A stretch of DNA of 64,000 nt from SCGC-AAA076-P13 sp963926355 (GCA_963926355.1 CAWUWW010000004.1:31506-95505); one strand, 5' to 3'; shown: positions 17,769 through 26,488, counted from the first letter of the stretch. Numbers and translations: made by a program. Notes: generated by a model from the letters alone, not told the origin.

Positions 17769-18625
17769 TTTTTATATATTGAAATTTTCTTAGAGTAGAG
17801 TTCGTGAAATGTCTTAACTGCAATTGAGTCTGAAATACCCCATTTGGTAGCTTTAATATTTTTTATACCAAGGCCTGCAATAATTTTAAGATATATCTTT
17901 AGAGCATGATCTATAACATCAGCTCTGTCATTTTCTAGTTTGTAGTTCAAAATTTTATCGTCTAGGCTCAGGCTGCTTAGATCAGATGATTTTTGAATAA
18001 AGTCTAAATTACTCATTTTTTTAGAATCATGGATATTTAAAAATGATCTAATACTTCCCCCGAGCCCAACAAGATTACTAATTTTAGATTGTTTTTTAAG
18101 CCACTCTTCTAGTCTTTTCCATTCTTTAGCATCCTCTTTTCCAAGCATTCCTCTAATAGCTCCAAGTTGAAATGATTGAATTATATGTTTACCGTCTTGA
18201 TGGATATATAACTCTGTACTGCCACCACCAACATCAACATAGGCTTTATTTGATCCAGACTGGGCTTTTGGGTGAAATCTTATAAGCTTTGCTTCCTCAA
18301 GACCTGAAATAATCCTGATGGGGTGCTCTATTTTATTTTCAATATACCTTCTTGCTTTTTCAGAATTCTGAGTATCCCTAAATGCGCTAGTAGCGACTAT
18401 TTCATACATTTTTATTTTATTTGAGGCGAAGTTTTTTTGATATTTTTTTAATGTTTTTGTAAGTTCATCAAGCTTCTTGTTTGACAGAAATCCATTATTA
18501 AAAACTTCCGTTCCTAGTCTTATAGGCGATCTAATTCCTTCTAAAAAATCTATAGAAGTAGGGGTTGTTTCAAAAACTTTTGATTTGACAGCATTTGTGC
18601 CTATATCAATAGATGCTATCTTCAT
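17765..18625 (-). CDS. Ppx/GppA-family phosphatase (short form)
   Basis: Member of the ASKHA exopolyphosphatase / guanosine pentaphosphatase family. The two phosphate-binding motifs are present: SIDIGTNAVKSKVFE at the N terminus and VDVGGGSTELYI near residue 130. At 286 aa it holds only the two actin-like domains and lacks the C-terminal HD-like domain of full-length Ppx (about 500 aa). It follows ppk2 with a 4-bp overlap, which points to polyphosphate breakdown rather than pppGpp hydrolysis, but specificity cannot be read from the sequence. Confidence 0.85.
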   Translation of the reverse strand: MKIASIDIGTNAVKSKVFETTPTSIDFLEGIRSPIRLGTEVFNNGFLSNKKLDELTKTLKKYQKNFASNKIKMYEIVATSAFRDTQNSEKARRYIENKIEHPIRIISGLEEAKLIRFHPKAQSGSNKAYVDVGGGSTELYIHQDGKHIIQSFQLGAIRGMLGKEDAKEWKRLEEWLKKQSKISNLVGLGGSIRSFLNIHDSKKMSNLDFIQKSSDLSSLSLDDKILNYKLENDRADVIDHALKIYLKIIAGLGIKNIKATKWGISDSIAVKTFHELYSKKISIYKN

Positions 18626-19458
18626 ATGTCGTCGCTATATTTAGTAATAATCATAAATTGTTCGTAGGATAGGTTATCAAATTTAACACCCTCTATGGTG
18701 GCCCCATAGTTAGATAATCCATGCGACCATTTAGCAGGCTTAAGAATTTTTTTATTTTCGTATTCAGTTTTGTTTAGTAAGTATCTTAAAGCTGCTAATC
18801 TTCCTATCATTTTATTATCGGAGTTTATTGAAACCCAAGGAGATTTATCAGATGCTGTTTTATCAAACATTTGCTTTTTATAAAGAGTAAAAGCATCCCA
18901 TTTAGTAACAATTTTTTCATCATTTTCTGATAACTTCCAATACTTAAGTTGAGAATTTTTTCTAGCTTTCATTCTTCTTGTTTGCTGATCCCTAGATAGC
19001 GAAAAGTAAAATTTAGTCATCTCTACACCTTCGTCTATATGTGCATCTTCCCAACCAGTGACTCTTTTCATAAATGTTCTGTACTGGTTTTCAGTACAAT
19101 AGCCCATTATAGGTTCGGTTATAGCTCTGGTGTACCAGGACCTATCTAAGAATGATATCTCGCCAACATTTGGGAGTACTTTAGCCCACCTTTGAAACCA
19201 ATGAGATGATTCCCACTTTGAAGGTATACCTAATTGAACGTATTTGAAGTTATTAGGCCTAAGATATTCTGAAAAGAACTTAATTGCTGAACTTTTTCCA
19301 GCTGTATCTCGTCCCTCAAAAACAATACAAATTCTTCTATTATTTTTTATAACATCTTCCTGGAGTTTTAATAACTCTATCTGTAAGCGTCTTTTTTCCA
19401 ACGCATAGGCTTTAGCATCAAGTCTTTTATATTCAGTTTGGTCTAATGCAATTAACAT
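18622..19458 (-). CDS. ppk2: Polyphosphate kinase 2 family protein
   Basis: PPK2 enzymes transfer phosphate between polyphosphate and nucleotides. The 278-aa protein has Walker A FEGRDTAGKSS (49-57), LGIPSKWESSHWFQRW, Walker B-type FLDRSWYTRA and the lid-region KFYFSLSRDQQTRRMKAR. Most family members have DRSWYNRAGVE; here YTRAITE replaces it, a modest deviation. First gene of a two-gene operon with ppx, divergent from the Pit transporter, so phosphate uptake and storage are adjacent. Whether it makes or consumes polyphosphate is not decidable here. Confidence 0.9.
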   Translation of the reverse strand: MLIALDQTEYKRLDAKAYALEKRRLQIELLKLQEDVIKNNRRICIVFEGRDTAGKSSAIKFFSEYLRPNNFKYVQLGIPSKWESSHWFQRWAKVLPNVGEISFLDRSWYTRAITEPIMGYCTENQYRTFMKRVTGWEDAHIDEGVEMTKFYFSLSRDQQTRRMKARKNSQLKYWKLSENDEKIVTKWDAFTLYKKQMFDKTASDKSPWVSINSDNKMIGRLAALRYLLNKTEYENKKILKPAKWSHGLSNYGATIEGVKFDNLSYEQFMIITKYSDDI

Positions 19459-19518
19459 AAAGTATTTATATCAGAGTTTGTTTTAATAAAGTGCTAATTC
19501 ACTTAAAAGTATGAGTAT

Positions 19519-19540
19519 CTTCACATAAATGTCACAAGAT
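19519..19540 (+). promoter_or_regulatory. Pho box between ppk2 and pit
   Basis: Two 11-bp units, CTTCACATAAA and TGTCACAAGAT, carry TCACA at an exact 11-bp spacing, the PhoB arrangement; the second unit is nearly identical to the first unit upstream of the lipoprotein operon. It lies 43 bases before the pit ATG; TATATA at 19555-19560 is a possible -10 element. It may also influence the divergent ppk2-ppx operon. Confidence 0.68.
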
Positions 19541-19583
19541 GAAGTTCTAATTTGTATATATAAACTATATACCTTAATTAATT

Positions 19584-20831
19584 ATGGAAACTTTATTTCT
19601 TGACCCAACTTTAATTCTTATTATAGCAGCATTTGCAGGCTTTTTTATGGCATTTGGAATAGGTGCCAATGACGTAGCCAATGCAATGGGAACCTCGGTT
19701 GGTAGTAAGGCAATTACCCTAAAACAAGCAATATTCATTGCAGCGATATTTGAGTTTCTTGGAGCCTACTTAGCTGGTGGAGAGGTTACCAATACTATTA
19801 GGAAAGGTATTGTTGACCCAGGTCTTTATGCAGACAATCAAGATATATTTATTATTGGCATGCTATCTGCGCTTCTAGCAGCTGGTACTTGGTTATTCAT
19901 AGCTAGCAATAAAGGGTGGCCTGTTTCAACAACACATTCTATTGTAGGTGCTATAGTTGGATTTGTTATCATTTCAATGGGTTTTCAGGCAGTTTCCTGG
20001 GGCAAGGTTGGAATTATTGCAGCTAGTTGGGTTGTTTCGCCAGCTATCTCCGGGACCATGGCTTTCTTTATATTCTTAAGTGCAAAAAAATTAATCCTTG
20101 ATAGAAGAGATCCAGCTCAAGCTGCTGTTTCATTAATTCCTATGTATAGCTTTTTTGTAGCAATAATCATCGGTCTGGTTACAGCAAGAAAAGGCTTAAA
20201 ACATGTTGGCTTGCCTTTATCTGATAGTGAGATTCTTATTGCTACCGGAGTTTTTGGTATTCTAGTAGCTATCCTTACATCAGTATTATTAAATATTAAT
20301 AAAGAGAAAATAAGAGAACATGGTGTGGAATCAGCATTTGCAATACTTATGCTGGTTACCGCTTCAGCTATGGCTTTTGCTCATGGCTCAAATGACGTCG
20401 CTAATGCTATTGGACCTGTATCTGCAATTATTAGCGTCGCTACAGAAGGCGAGATTGGCTCTAAGGCTACAGTTAGTCCATGGGTGCTATTATTAGGTGG
20501 AATAGGGATAGTCTTCGGTTTGGCAATGCTGGGCGGAAGGGTAATTAAAACAGTTGGAAGTAAAATTACACAGTTAACTCCAAGTTTAGGTTTTTCTGCT
20601 GAAATGGCTGCCGCAACTACTGTTGTTGCTGCTACATATATAGGCTTTCCAATTTCTACAACCCACACCCTAGTTGGAGCTGTTATTGGAGTTGGCTTGG
20701 CTAAAGGTGTAGAGCATCTTGATCTAAAATCAATTGGAAGAATTGTATTGTCTTGGGTGGTAACAATACCAGCTGGAGCAACGTTCACTATCTTGTTCTA
20801 CGTCTTGCTTAGATTTGTATTTGGGGTTTAG
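19584..20831 (+). CDS. pit: Inorganic phosphate transporter, Pit/PHO-4 family
   Basis: Inner-membrane phosphate permease, 415 aa, about ten membrane helices. The two inverted family repeats are clear: GANDVANAMGTSVGSKA (about 26-42) and HGSNDVANAIGPVSA (about 271-285), plus the paired STTHSIVGA and STTHTLVGA motifs. Length and motifs resemble Na+- or H+-coupled PHO-4 type carriers. The Pho box upstream indicates induction at low phosphate, whereas E. coli PitA is not a Pho-regulon member. It is divergent from ppk2-ppx. Confidence 0.93.
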   Translation: METLFLDPTLILIIAAFAGFFMAFGIGANDVANAMGTSVGSKAITLKQAIFIAAIFEFLGAYLAGGEVTNTIRKGIVDPGLYADNQDIFIIGMLSALLAAGTWLFIASNKGWPVSTTHSIVGAIVGFVIISMGFQAVSWGKVGIIAASWVVSPAISGTMAFFIFLSAKKLILDRRDPAQAAVSLIPMYSFFVAIIIGLVTARKGLKHVGLPLSDSEILIATGVFGILVAILTSVLLNINKEKIREHGVESAFAILMLVTASAMAFAHGSNDVANAIGPVSAIISVATEGEIGSKATVSPWVLLLGGIGIVFGLAMLGGRVIKTVGSKITQLTPSLGFSAEMAAATTVVAATYIGFPISTTHTLVGAVIGVGLAKGVEHLDLKSIGRIVLSWVVTIPAGATFTILFYVLLRFVFGV

Positions 20832-20837
20832 GAGCTA

Positions 20838-21434
20838 CTAGGAACTTTGGTTTATCCAATTTAATAGATACGCATGAGCAGCTCTGTGAGCCTCAATTTT
20901 TCCAACTTCGTTTAGCTCCCCGCTCTCCTTGGCATTTAAAGCAAGAATAGAGAGTATTATCTGAGTGAACACCCTAAAGACACCATCCCTATTAAACATT
21001 TCCGGAAGATTGATGTTTGACTCAACAAGTGATTGAATTTGACGAGAGAGCTGATGTAAGGAGTTTGAGGGTACCGGTGTTACCAAGCTATTTGATAGTA
21101 TAAGTATTTGGGCGCCCTTAGATCTTTGAAAAAAATTATAAAGAATTTCAACACACTTCATAACAACGACAGATGACTGGTCTGTTGAAATATTATTAGA
21201 ACTATCTATAAATTCACCAAGGCAATCATCAAGATATCGAGAAATCATCATAGCCTTTAGCGAATCAGGGGTAGGAAAAAACTTATAAGTTGATGTTCTC
21301 TTTAGGCCTGAATATTTAGCAATATTCGCTACCGTTATGGCCTCCACACCATGCTCTAACAATATTTCGTTAGCTGTATTGATGATAGTATTAATTCTCT
21401 CTCTGCTGCGGTTTTGTTTTGCTAAGTGCTCCAT
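20838..21434 (-). CDS. TetR/AcrR-family transcriptional regulator
   Basis: A 198-aa regulator with the TetR helix-turn-helix at about residues 12-60 (RINTIINTANEILLEHG, ITVANIAKYSGLKRTSTYKFF). The C-terminal ligand domain is not specific. It lies convergent to pit (6 bases apart) and 64 bases downstream of a porin gene on the same strand, so it may be co-transcribed with the porin. The target and ligand are unknown. Confidence 0.88.
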   Translation of the reverse strand: MEHLAKQNRSRERINTIINTANEILLEHGVEAITVANIAKYSGLKRTSTYKFFPTPDSLKAMMISRYLDDCLGEFIDSSNNISTDQSSVVVMKCVEILYNFFQRSKGAQILILSNSLVTPVPSNSLHQLSRQIQSLVESNINLPEMFNRDGVFRVFTQIILSILALNAKESGELNEVGKIEAHRAAHAYLLNWINQSS

Positions 21435-21498
21435 GTATTAATTATGGACAAATGTTCAGAAAAGTAAATTAAGAAACTAAAAAAATTTTAAATTCATA

Positions 21499-22461
21499 TT
21501 AAAAATTAAACTCAAAACCAATTGAAAAAATACCTATATCTGAATTTTCCAGGTCTTTATTTAACTTCGATAGGGTTGTAAAAACCTTCATCACATTATT
21601 TATCTTATAGTTATAGCCAATTGATTTTTGCCTTCCTCCTTCAATTTTCATATCAGAAACACTATTTTGAATCTTCAAAGAACCTTTACTAGACAACTTA
21701 TGATCAAGACTTACTAAATGCCCGCTATCATTTTTATTTGAATTAATATGTTTTGAATTCTGGAACATAAATCCTATGGTTGTTTTGTTTATGGGAATTA
21801 ATAAAGAGACCCGTTTGCTGTCATAACCCTTAGCACCTGAGTCTATTGCAAATGAAGATTTTACAATCTTACCAGAGTAATCAAATGAAATTGATTGATA
21901 GGAAATATCAGATTGCCCGATCTTATTAACAGTAATTGTAAAGTCTTTAAAAAATTTAGGGGTTGTATAGCCAACGAGATCATTCATTCTGCTTTCGCCA
22001 TGAAATAGTTTCTTAATATCTGAGCTAGTATCATTAAATAAATCAATTTTTAATTGAGCTTCTTTAAAAGCTGTATCATGCGTTCCTATAAAAAAATTCC
22101 CAAAATTTCCTGATAAACCAATAAAAGTATTTCTTTGCTTTAGTACCTTATCTCCATCGGCCTTACCGTCAGTAGGGTCAATTTCATTTTCAATTTGAAA
22201 GGAGAACTCTAAAGTATCTGATAGTTTTAATGAAGACTTAAAGCCAATTCTTGATGCATTATTGATAGTTTCATTTTTTATTTTTGAGTTTTGTTTTATT
22301 GCAGCCAAGTCCATATTTAACTTGCCATAAATAGAGCTTTCAGCGCTTGAAAGGCCGCTAAAAAATAAGACGCTAATTAGGATGCTTAGCTTACTAATTC
22401 GAGATTTATTTGTTGCAAAAGCGATACATAAATTCACATAATATTGATTAAAAAGTTTCAT
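21499..22461 (-). CDS. Outer-membrane general porin (OmpC/OmpU-like)
   Basis: A 320-aa beta-barrel porin. The signal peptide hydrophobic core (LSILISVLFFSGLSSA) is unusually far from the first ATG, so an N-region of about 25 residues or a later start is possible. The mature part begins ESSIYGKLNMDLAAI; SRIGFKSSLKLSDTLEFSFQ, RNTFIGLSGNFGNFFIGTHD and a C-terminal FSIGFEFNF with a final Phe are classic trimeric porin signatures. An imperfect 25-bp dyad lies in its promoter region, shared with a divergent ribbon-helix-helix gene. Confidence 0.85.
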   Translation of the reverse strand: MKLFNQYYVNLCIAFATNKSRISKLSILISVLFFSGLSSAESSIYGKLNMDLAAIKQNSKIKNETINNASRIGFKSSLKLSDTLEFSFQIENEIDPTDGKADGDKVLKQRNTFIGLSGNFGNFFIGTHDTAFKEAQLKIDLFNDTSSDIKKLFHGESRMNDLVGYTTPKFFKDFTITVNKIGQSDISYQSISFDYSGKIVKSSFAIDSGAKGYDSKRVSLLIPINKTTIGFMFQNSKHINSNKNDSGHLVSLDHKLSSKGSLKIQNSVSDMKIEGGRQKSIGYNYKINNVMKVFTTLSKLNKDLENSDIGIFSIGFEFNF

Positions 22462-22524
22462 TGAATAGTTAAATTAGTACATATTAAATACAAAGTAATT
22501 AAAACATATATACCCTATTTATAT

Positions 22525-22549
22525 TATGTAAATACTTAGTATTAACATA
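22525..22549. promoter_or_regulatory. 25-bp dyad, candidate operator between porin and RHH gene
   Basis: TATGTAAATACT, a central T and AGTATTAACATA form an inverted repeat with one mismatch in twelve pairs. It lies in the divergent gap between the porin (minus) and a ribbon-helix-helix gene (plus), 64 bases before the porin start and 34 before the other. The arms are too AT-rich for a convincing terminator, so an operator is the better reading; the binding protein is unknown. Confidence 0.5.
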
Positions 22550-22582
22550 AATATAACTAGTTAGACACAGCGTTGTAACAAT

Positions 22583-22732
22583 ATGAATAAAAAAGACTCT
22601 CAGCTATTAATAAAAATTAATGCTGATACAAAAAAAGAATTTATAAATATATGCGAAGACCTTGATAGCAATGCATCAAGAGAAATTAGATTATTTATTA
22701 AAGACTTTATAAAAAACAATACAAAAGAATAA
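22583..22732 (+). CDS. Orphan ribbon-helix-helix DNA-binding protein (49 aa)
   Basis: A 49-residue protein beginning MNKKDSQLLIKINADTKKEF. The pattern of an N-terminal beta strand (QLLIKIN), a helix (DTKKEFINICEDL), a turn (DSNAS) and a second helix (SREIRLFIKDFIKN) is that of Arc/MetJ/RelB-like ribbon-helix-helix repressors. No toxin gene follows, so it is not an obvious antitoxin. Its start is 34 bases from a 25-bp dyad, which could be its own operator and also control the divergent porin. No Shine-Dalgarno sequence is visible. Confidence 0.72.
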   Translation: MNKKDSQLLIKINADTKKEFINICEDLDSNASREIRLFIKDFIKNNTKE

Positions 22733-22744
22733 TTGCACGCATCC

Positions 22745-22788
22745 TTTGGTAGGTATTTTTAGTACTTATGTTTAAAAGACCTACTAAA
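22745..22788. terminator. Hairpin between convergent RHH and epoxide hydrolase genes
   Basis: TTTGGTAGGT pairs with ACCTACTAAA (one G-T or mismatch pair depending on the strand) across a 24-base loop, between two genes that converge. The long loop and lack of a clean T tract make it a weak bidirectional terminator candidate. Confidence 0.4.
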
Positions 22789-22792
22789 TAAA

Positions 22793-23911
22793 TTATATCT
22801 CTAGTTTCTCAATAAAACTTATTATATCTTTTGCCAGAACTTCTGGTTTTTCAAAGGCTGCAAAGTGACCTCCATCGTATTCATTCCACTGAACAATGTT
22901 ATAAATATTTTCTGCCCAGACGCGAGGCGGAAGCATGATATCTCTTTTAAAAATAGCTCCAGCCATTGGCTGTGAAATGCTATTAAAAGAAAATCCAAAA
23001 TCACCATTCTCTTTATATAGCCTAGCTGAAGAAGTGATTGATTGTGTGAACCAGTAAAGAGAAATAACACTTAAAACCTCATCATTAGTTACTACTAATT
23101 TATTATCACTACCCTCAAACCATCCATAAAATTTTTCAGATATCCAAGCAGCTAGACCTATTGGAGAGTCATTTAATCCATACCCTACAGTCTGTGGTTT
23201 TGTTTTTTGAATTTCATAATACCCAAAGCCCTGTGTTTTATATTTTTCATAATTTTCTAGCATTTTTAATTCCATTGAGGTCACTCCCTCCATAGGGTTT
23301 TTTCCTCCTGGAGGGAATGCTATGACTAGATTTAAATGTATCCCTATGCAGTTATCTGGGTATAGTTCTGCCATCCATTTACTAACGGTAGATCCCCAAT
23401 CACCTCCTTGCACAATATATTTATTGTAACTAAGGGCTGTCATAAGCTCGTGCTGTATTTTTGCAATACTCTCTGAATTCATCCCAGTTTCTTTCGGCTT
23501 GTCTGAAAACCCAAACCCTGGAAGTGAAGGGCATATTATATCTAAGGGTACTTTTGATTGCTTTCGTAACGCCGGTATAATTTTTAAAAACTCTTGAATA
23601 CTCCCAGGCCATCCATGAGTCATCATTAATGGAACTGCACCTTCTTTGTCTGATTTTGAGTGAAGGTAATGTATTTTTAATCCAGAGGCTGATGTAAATT
23701 TATAGCTCCCAACTTCGTTTAGCTTTTCTTCGTGATACCTCCAATTGAATTCATCTAGCCAATACTCCGAGAGATCTTTTAGAAAATTAAGACTGGTTCC
23801 ATGCGACCATGTTTTATTATTAATTTCATCTGGCCACCTTGTAAGTCTTATTCTTTGCTTTAGATCATCAATCTCTTTATCGTTTACATGGATGTAAAAT
23901 TTTTCAATCAT
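22793..23911 (-). CDS. Epoxide hydrolase (EHN domain plus alpha/beta hydrolase)
   Basis: A 372-aa microsomal-type epoxide hydrolase. The N-terminal EHN domain (about 1-110, with RLTRWPDE and WRYHEEKLN) wraps onto the alpha/beta hydrolase core. Nucleophile Asp171 in QGGDWGS, oxyanion motif HGWPGS (99-104) and catalytic His349 in DGGHFAAFEKPE are all present, so the enzyme should be active. Such enzymes open epoxides of aliphatic or aromatic compounds; the substrate is not inferable. It stands alone, with an AGG ribosome binding site before its ATG. Confidence 0.92.
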   Translation of the reverse strand: MIEKFYIHVNDKEIDDLKQRIRLTRWPDEINNKTWSHGTSLNFLKDLSEYWLDEFNWRYHEEKLNEVGSYKFTSASGLKIHYLHSKSDKEGAVPLMMTHGWPGSIQEFLKIIPALRKQSKVPLDIICPSLPGFGFSDKPKETGMNSESIAKIQHELMTALSYNKYIVQGGDWGSTVSKWMAELYPDNCIGIHLNLVIAFPPGGKNPMEGVTSMELKMLENYEKYKTQGFGYYEIQKTKPQTVGYGLNDSPIGLAAWISEKFYGWFEGSDNKLVVTNDEVLSVISLYWFTQSITSSARLYKENGDFGFSFNSISQPMAGAIFKRDIMLPPRVWAENIYNIVQWNEYDGGHFAAFEKPEVLAKDIISFIEKLEI

Positions 23912-24000
23912 AACTGCCTAGTTTTAATAGTATTGTGAAACCATCAGTTAAGCATATAAATAAAGTAAAATATAAACAATAGACTAACTAACTAATTCTG

Positions 24001-24504
24001 ATGTTTGAAAGAATTGAACTTTATATAAATACGAATGCTGAGCATGTGTGGCTCGTAATTCTTTTATTTGCTTTTATAGAGGCATTTTTCATGTCTGGAA
24101 TTATCATGTCCAGCGCTATTTTATTTTCAATATGCATCTTTGTTTATAACGCTGAGCTAATGTCTATATTTACGATTGTTCCCCTTGCTATTATTGGCGC
24201 ACATTTTGGCGATATGGGAAGTTTTCTTTGCGGTAAAACAATTGGACCTCAGCTACTAACATCAAAACCTTTAGTTAAAAGACAAAAAACCATCACTAGG
24301 GCGCAAAAATTTTTAGATAAAACAGGTCCATTTACCGTGCTTTTTGGGAGATTTATTCCAGCCTTAAGACCGGTAGTTCCATTTTTACTTGGAATTTCTG
24401 ATCTAAAAACTGTAAGATTTTATATTGCTGATGTTATCGCATGTATTTGTTGGGGTATAGCATTAGGTTTTCTAGTAACTAGTTTGGGAACATTTTTTGG
24501 ATAA
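24001..24504 (+). CDS. DedA/SNARE-associated family membrane protein
   Basis: A polytopic inner-membrane protein, 167 aa, somewhat shorter than the usual 200. The family motif FGRFIPALRPVVPFLLGIS is intact around residues 114-132, with the preceding re-entrant helices FAFIEAFFMSG and GAHFGDMGSFLCGK. DedA proteins are proposed lipid (undecaprenyl phosphate or phosphatidylethanolamine) flippases. It is followed 6 bases later by a small membrane protein and then a HIT protein, probably in one transcript. Confidence 0.88.
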   Translation: MFERIELYINTNAEHVWLVILLFAFIEAFFMSGIIMSSAILFSICIFVYNAELMSIFTIVPLAIIGAHFGDMGSFLCGKTIGPQLLTSKPLVKRQKTITRAQKFLDKTGPFTVLFGRFIPALRPVVPFLLGISDLKTVRFYIADVIACICWGIALGFLVTSLGTFFG

Positions 24505-24510
24505 TTTAGT

Positions 24511-24696
24511 ATGTTAAATATATTTATTTTGGTTGTTAGCTCTATTGCTTTGCTTTATCTCTTATTGCAATTAGTTAAAGTTAAAAAACAAGGCAAGCTT
24601 CTGCAAACTTTACGCGATCTTTTAATTATATTGCTTGCTCTTTTAATGACAGCGGCAATTTTTTATATAGGTTTTAGATTTTTTAAAGCTTTCTAA
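24511..24696 (+). CDS. Small membrane protein (61 aa), unknown function
   Basis: A 61-aa protein with two predicted membrane helices (about 3-20 and 37-57) joined by a basic loop KVKKQGKLLQTLRD. No recognised family. It lies 6 bases after the DedA gene and 3 bases before the HIT gene, so co-expression is very likely and supports it as a real gene. Confidence 0.65.
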   Translation: MLNIFILVVSSIALLYLLLQLVKVKKQGKLLQTLRDLLIILLALLMTAAIFYIGFRFFKAF

Positions 24697-24699
24697 TAA

Positions 24700-25041
24700 A
24701 TGTCAGAAACATTATTTGAGAAGATAATTAATAGAGATATTCCATCTGATATTATCTATGAGGATGATATGTCAATTGTTATAAATGATATTCAGCCTCA
24801 AGCTCCAGTTCATCTTTTAATAATTCCAAAAAAAGTTATACCAAAACTATCAGATTCTACTGAAGATGATAGGGACCTTTTAGGTCACTTAATGCTGGTT
24901 GCCAATAAAGTTGCTAAAGAATTGCAGCTTGATGATACTTTTAGAATTATTGTTAATAACGGCGCTAAAGCAGGTCAAAGTGTTTTTCACCTTCACCTGC
25001 ATCTACTTTCAGGCCGCTCTTTGCAATGGCCTCCTGGCTAA
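24700..25041 (+). CDS. hinT: HIT-family nucleotide hydrolase (HinT-like)
   Basis: A 113-aa histidine triad protein. The family motif HLHLHLL lies near residues 98-104, preceded by GAKAGQSVFHLH; FEKIINRDIPSDIIYEDD at the N terminus and VHLLIIPKK are typical of HinT, which hydrolyses purine nucleoside phosphoramidates and AMP-lysine. The length equals that of E. coli HinT. Its stop overlaps the end of a small convergent gene by 4 bases. Confidence 0.9.
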   Translation: MSETLFEKIINRDIPSDIIYEDDMSIVINDIQPQAPVHLLIIPKKVIPKLSDSTEDDRDLLGHLMLVANKVAKELQLDDTFRIIVNNGAKAGQSVFHLHLHLLSGRSLQWPPG

Positions 25042-25136
25042 TAAAATATATAAGCTCCAAGACCAAGCAAGAACACCACAAAACCTATACTTATAACAAA
25101 GTAAGCACCTTGCTTTATTGTTGAACTATCATCCAT
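25038..25136 (-). CDS. Small single-helix membrane protein (32 aa)
   Basis: A 32-aa frame MDDSSTIKQGAYFVISIGFV and twelve more residues, with a single C-terminal membrane helix (about 12-31). An excellent ribosome binding site (GGGAGGAG) lies seven bases before the ATG, which strongly supports translation. It converges on the HIT gene with a 4-bp overlap. No family recognised; the acidic N terminus and membrane tail resemble small subunits of membrane complexes only in general shape. Confidence 0.62.
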   Translation of the reverse strand: MDDSSTIKQGAYFVISIGFVVFLLGLGAYIFY

Positions 25137-25234
25137 AATTTCTCCTCCCTTTAAAAAATATACCAAAAAATAAAGCATTTTCAAGCTTATTTTTAATATA
25201 GAATAAGTAATCAATTAATTTAGATTACTGTCAA

Positions 25235-26488
25235 TTGGATAACCCATCAAATATTTTTAATAAAACAGTAAAGTCATGGATTGCTTACGATGTTGGAAAT
25301 TCAGCTTTTGCTACAACCGTAGTTGCTGGTTTTTTTCCTGTTTTTTACCTCCAATATTGGGCAGGTGATCTTGATATGGCAGAGGCAACTGTTTATAAAA
25401 CATGGGCTTTAGCAATTTGCAATGCCATGGTTTTATTTACCGCTCCTATGATTGGAGCTATTACAGATATTAATAACTCTACAAAGAAATCACTTGTACT
25501 ATTCACTATTGTTGGAGCATTTTTTGTTTCTTTACTCTCAGTTCTAGATTATGGATCCTGGTTATATGCTCTAGTATTTTTTGCTATTGCCAATTATTGT
25601 TTTTCAGTTAGCCAGATTCCGTATGACAAAATATTAACTAAGATTACAACCCAAGATAAATTATCAATAATTTCCAATCAAGGATATGCATGGGGTTATT
25701 TAGGGGGAGGCTTCCTCTTTCTTATCAATGCTTTAATGTTTTTATTTTGGGAAAAGATTGGTTTAAGCTCATCTGAAGATGCAATTAAAATTTCATTTTT
25801 AATGGTTTCAGTTTGGTGGTTTGCATTCATGCTTCCAATAAAGAAAAACTTTTCAGAAAAAATAATACCTTATAGCAAAACCTCTTTAGTAAAAGATGCA
25901 TTCAAAAATATTATTAATACCATCAGATCAATATCAAAATATAAAAATGCCTCCATATTTCTATTGGCTTTTTTCTTATTTATTGATGGCGCTCATACTG
26001 TAATTTATCTGGCAGCTGATTTTGCACTTAATGTTGGCCTTAAAGCGACCGATGTTATTCCAGCATTAATATTAGTTCAATTTGTTGCATTTCCTGCAAC
26101 TCTATTATGGGGAATTGTTGCAGATCGTTATGGAGATAAACCTGTTCTCTATATAACAATTATTTCATATGTATTCATAATTGCATTTAGCACAACTCTT
26201 ACATCAGCTTTTGAATTCTATATTCTTGCTGCATGGGTAGGCAGCGTGCAGGGTGGCATTCAGGGTAGCTCAAGAGGCTTGTTTGGAAAATTAATACCCA
26301 ATGACAAAGCGGGTGAGTTTTTTGGTCTATACAATGTTCTTGGGAGGGCTGGAGCTATCCTTGGTCCTCTTATGGTTGGGACCTTATTAGCTATATATGG
26401 TGATGTAAAAATTGCCCTTGTGCCAATAGCTATCCTATTTATTCTTGGTGGCTTGCTTTTAACCAGAGTTGATAATGAAACTTCTTAG
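25235..26488 (+). CDS. MFS transporter, UMF1 family
   Basis: A 417-aa, twelve-helix major facilitator. The start SWIAYDVGNSAFATTVVAGFFP and GYAWGYLGGGFLF are characteristic of the UMF1 (Atg22-like) family. The likely start is TTG 25235, giving MDNPSNIFNK; no ATG is available in the first helix. Substrates of bacterial UMF1 proteins are unknown; yeast Atg22 exports amino acids from the vacuole. It overlaps the next small gene by 14 bases. Confidence 0.87.
   Translation: MDNPSNIFNKTVKSWIAYDVGNSAFATTVVAGFFPVFYLQYWAGDLDMAEATVYKTWALAICNAMVLFTAPMIGAITDINNSTKKSLVLFTIVGAFFVSLLSVLDYGSWLYALVFFAIANYCFSVSQIPYDKILTKITTQDKLSIISNQGYAWGYLGGGFLFLINALMFLFWEKIGLSSSEDAIKISFLMVSVWWFAFMLPIKKNFSEKIIPYSKTSLVKDAFKNIINTIRSISKYKNASIFLLAFFLFIDGAHTVIYLAADFALNVGLKATDVIPALILVQFVAFPATLLWGIVADRYGDKPVLYITIISYVFIIAFSTTLTSAFEFYILAAWVGSVQGGIQGSSRGLFGKLIPNDKAGEFFGLYNVLGRAGAILGPLMVGTLLAIYGDVKIALVPIAILFILGGLLLTRVDNETS

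Noticed and set aside
22583..22732. Antitoxin of a toxin-antitoxin pair
   Set aside because: No small toxin-like frame follows or precedes the ribbon-helix-helix gene; the next gene is an epoxide hydrolase on the other strand.
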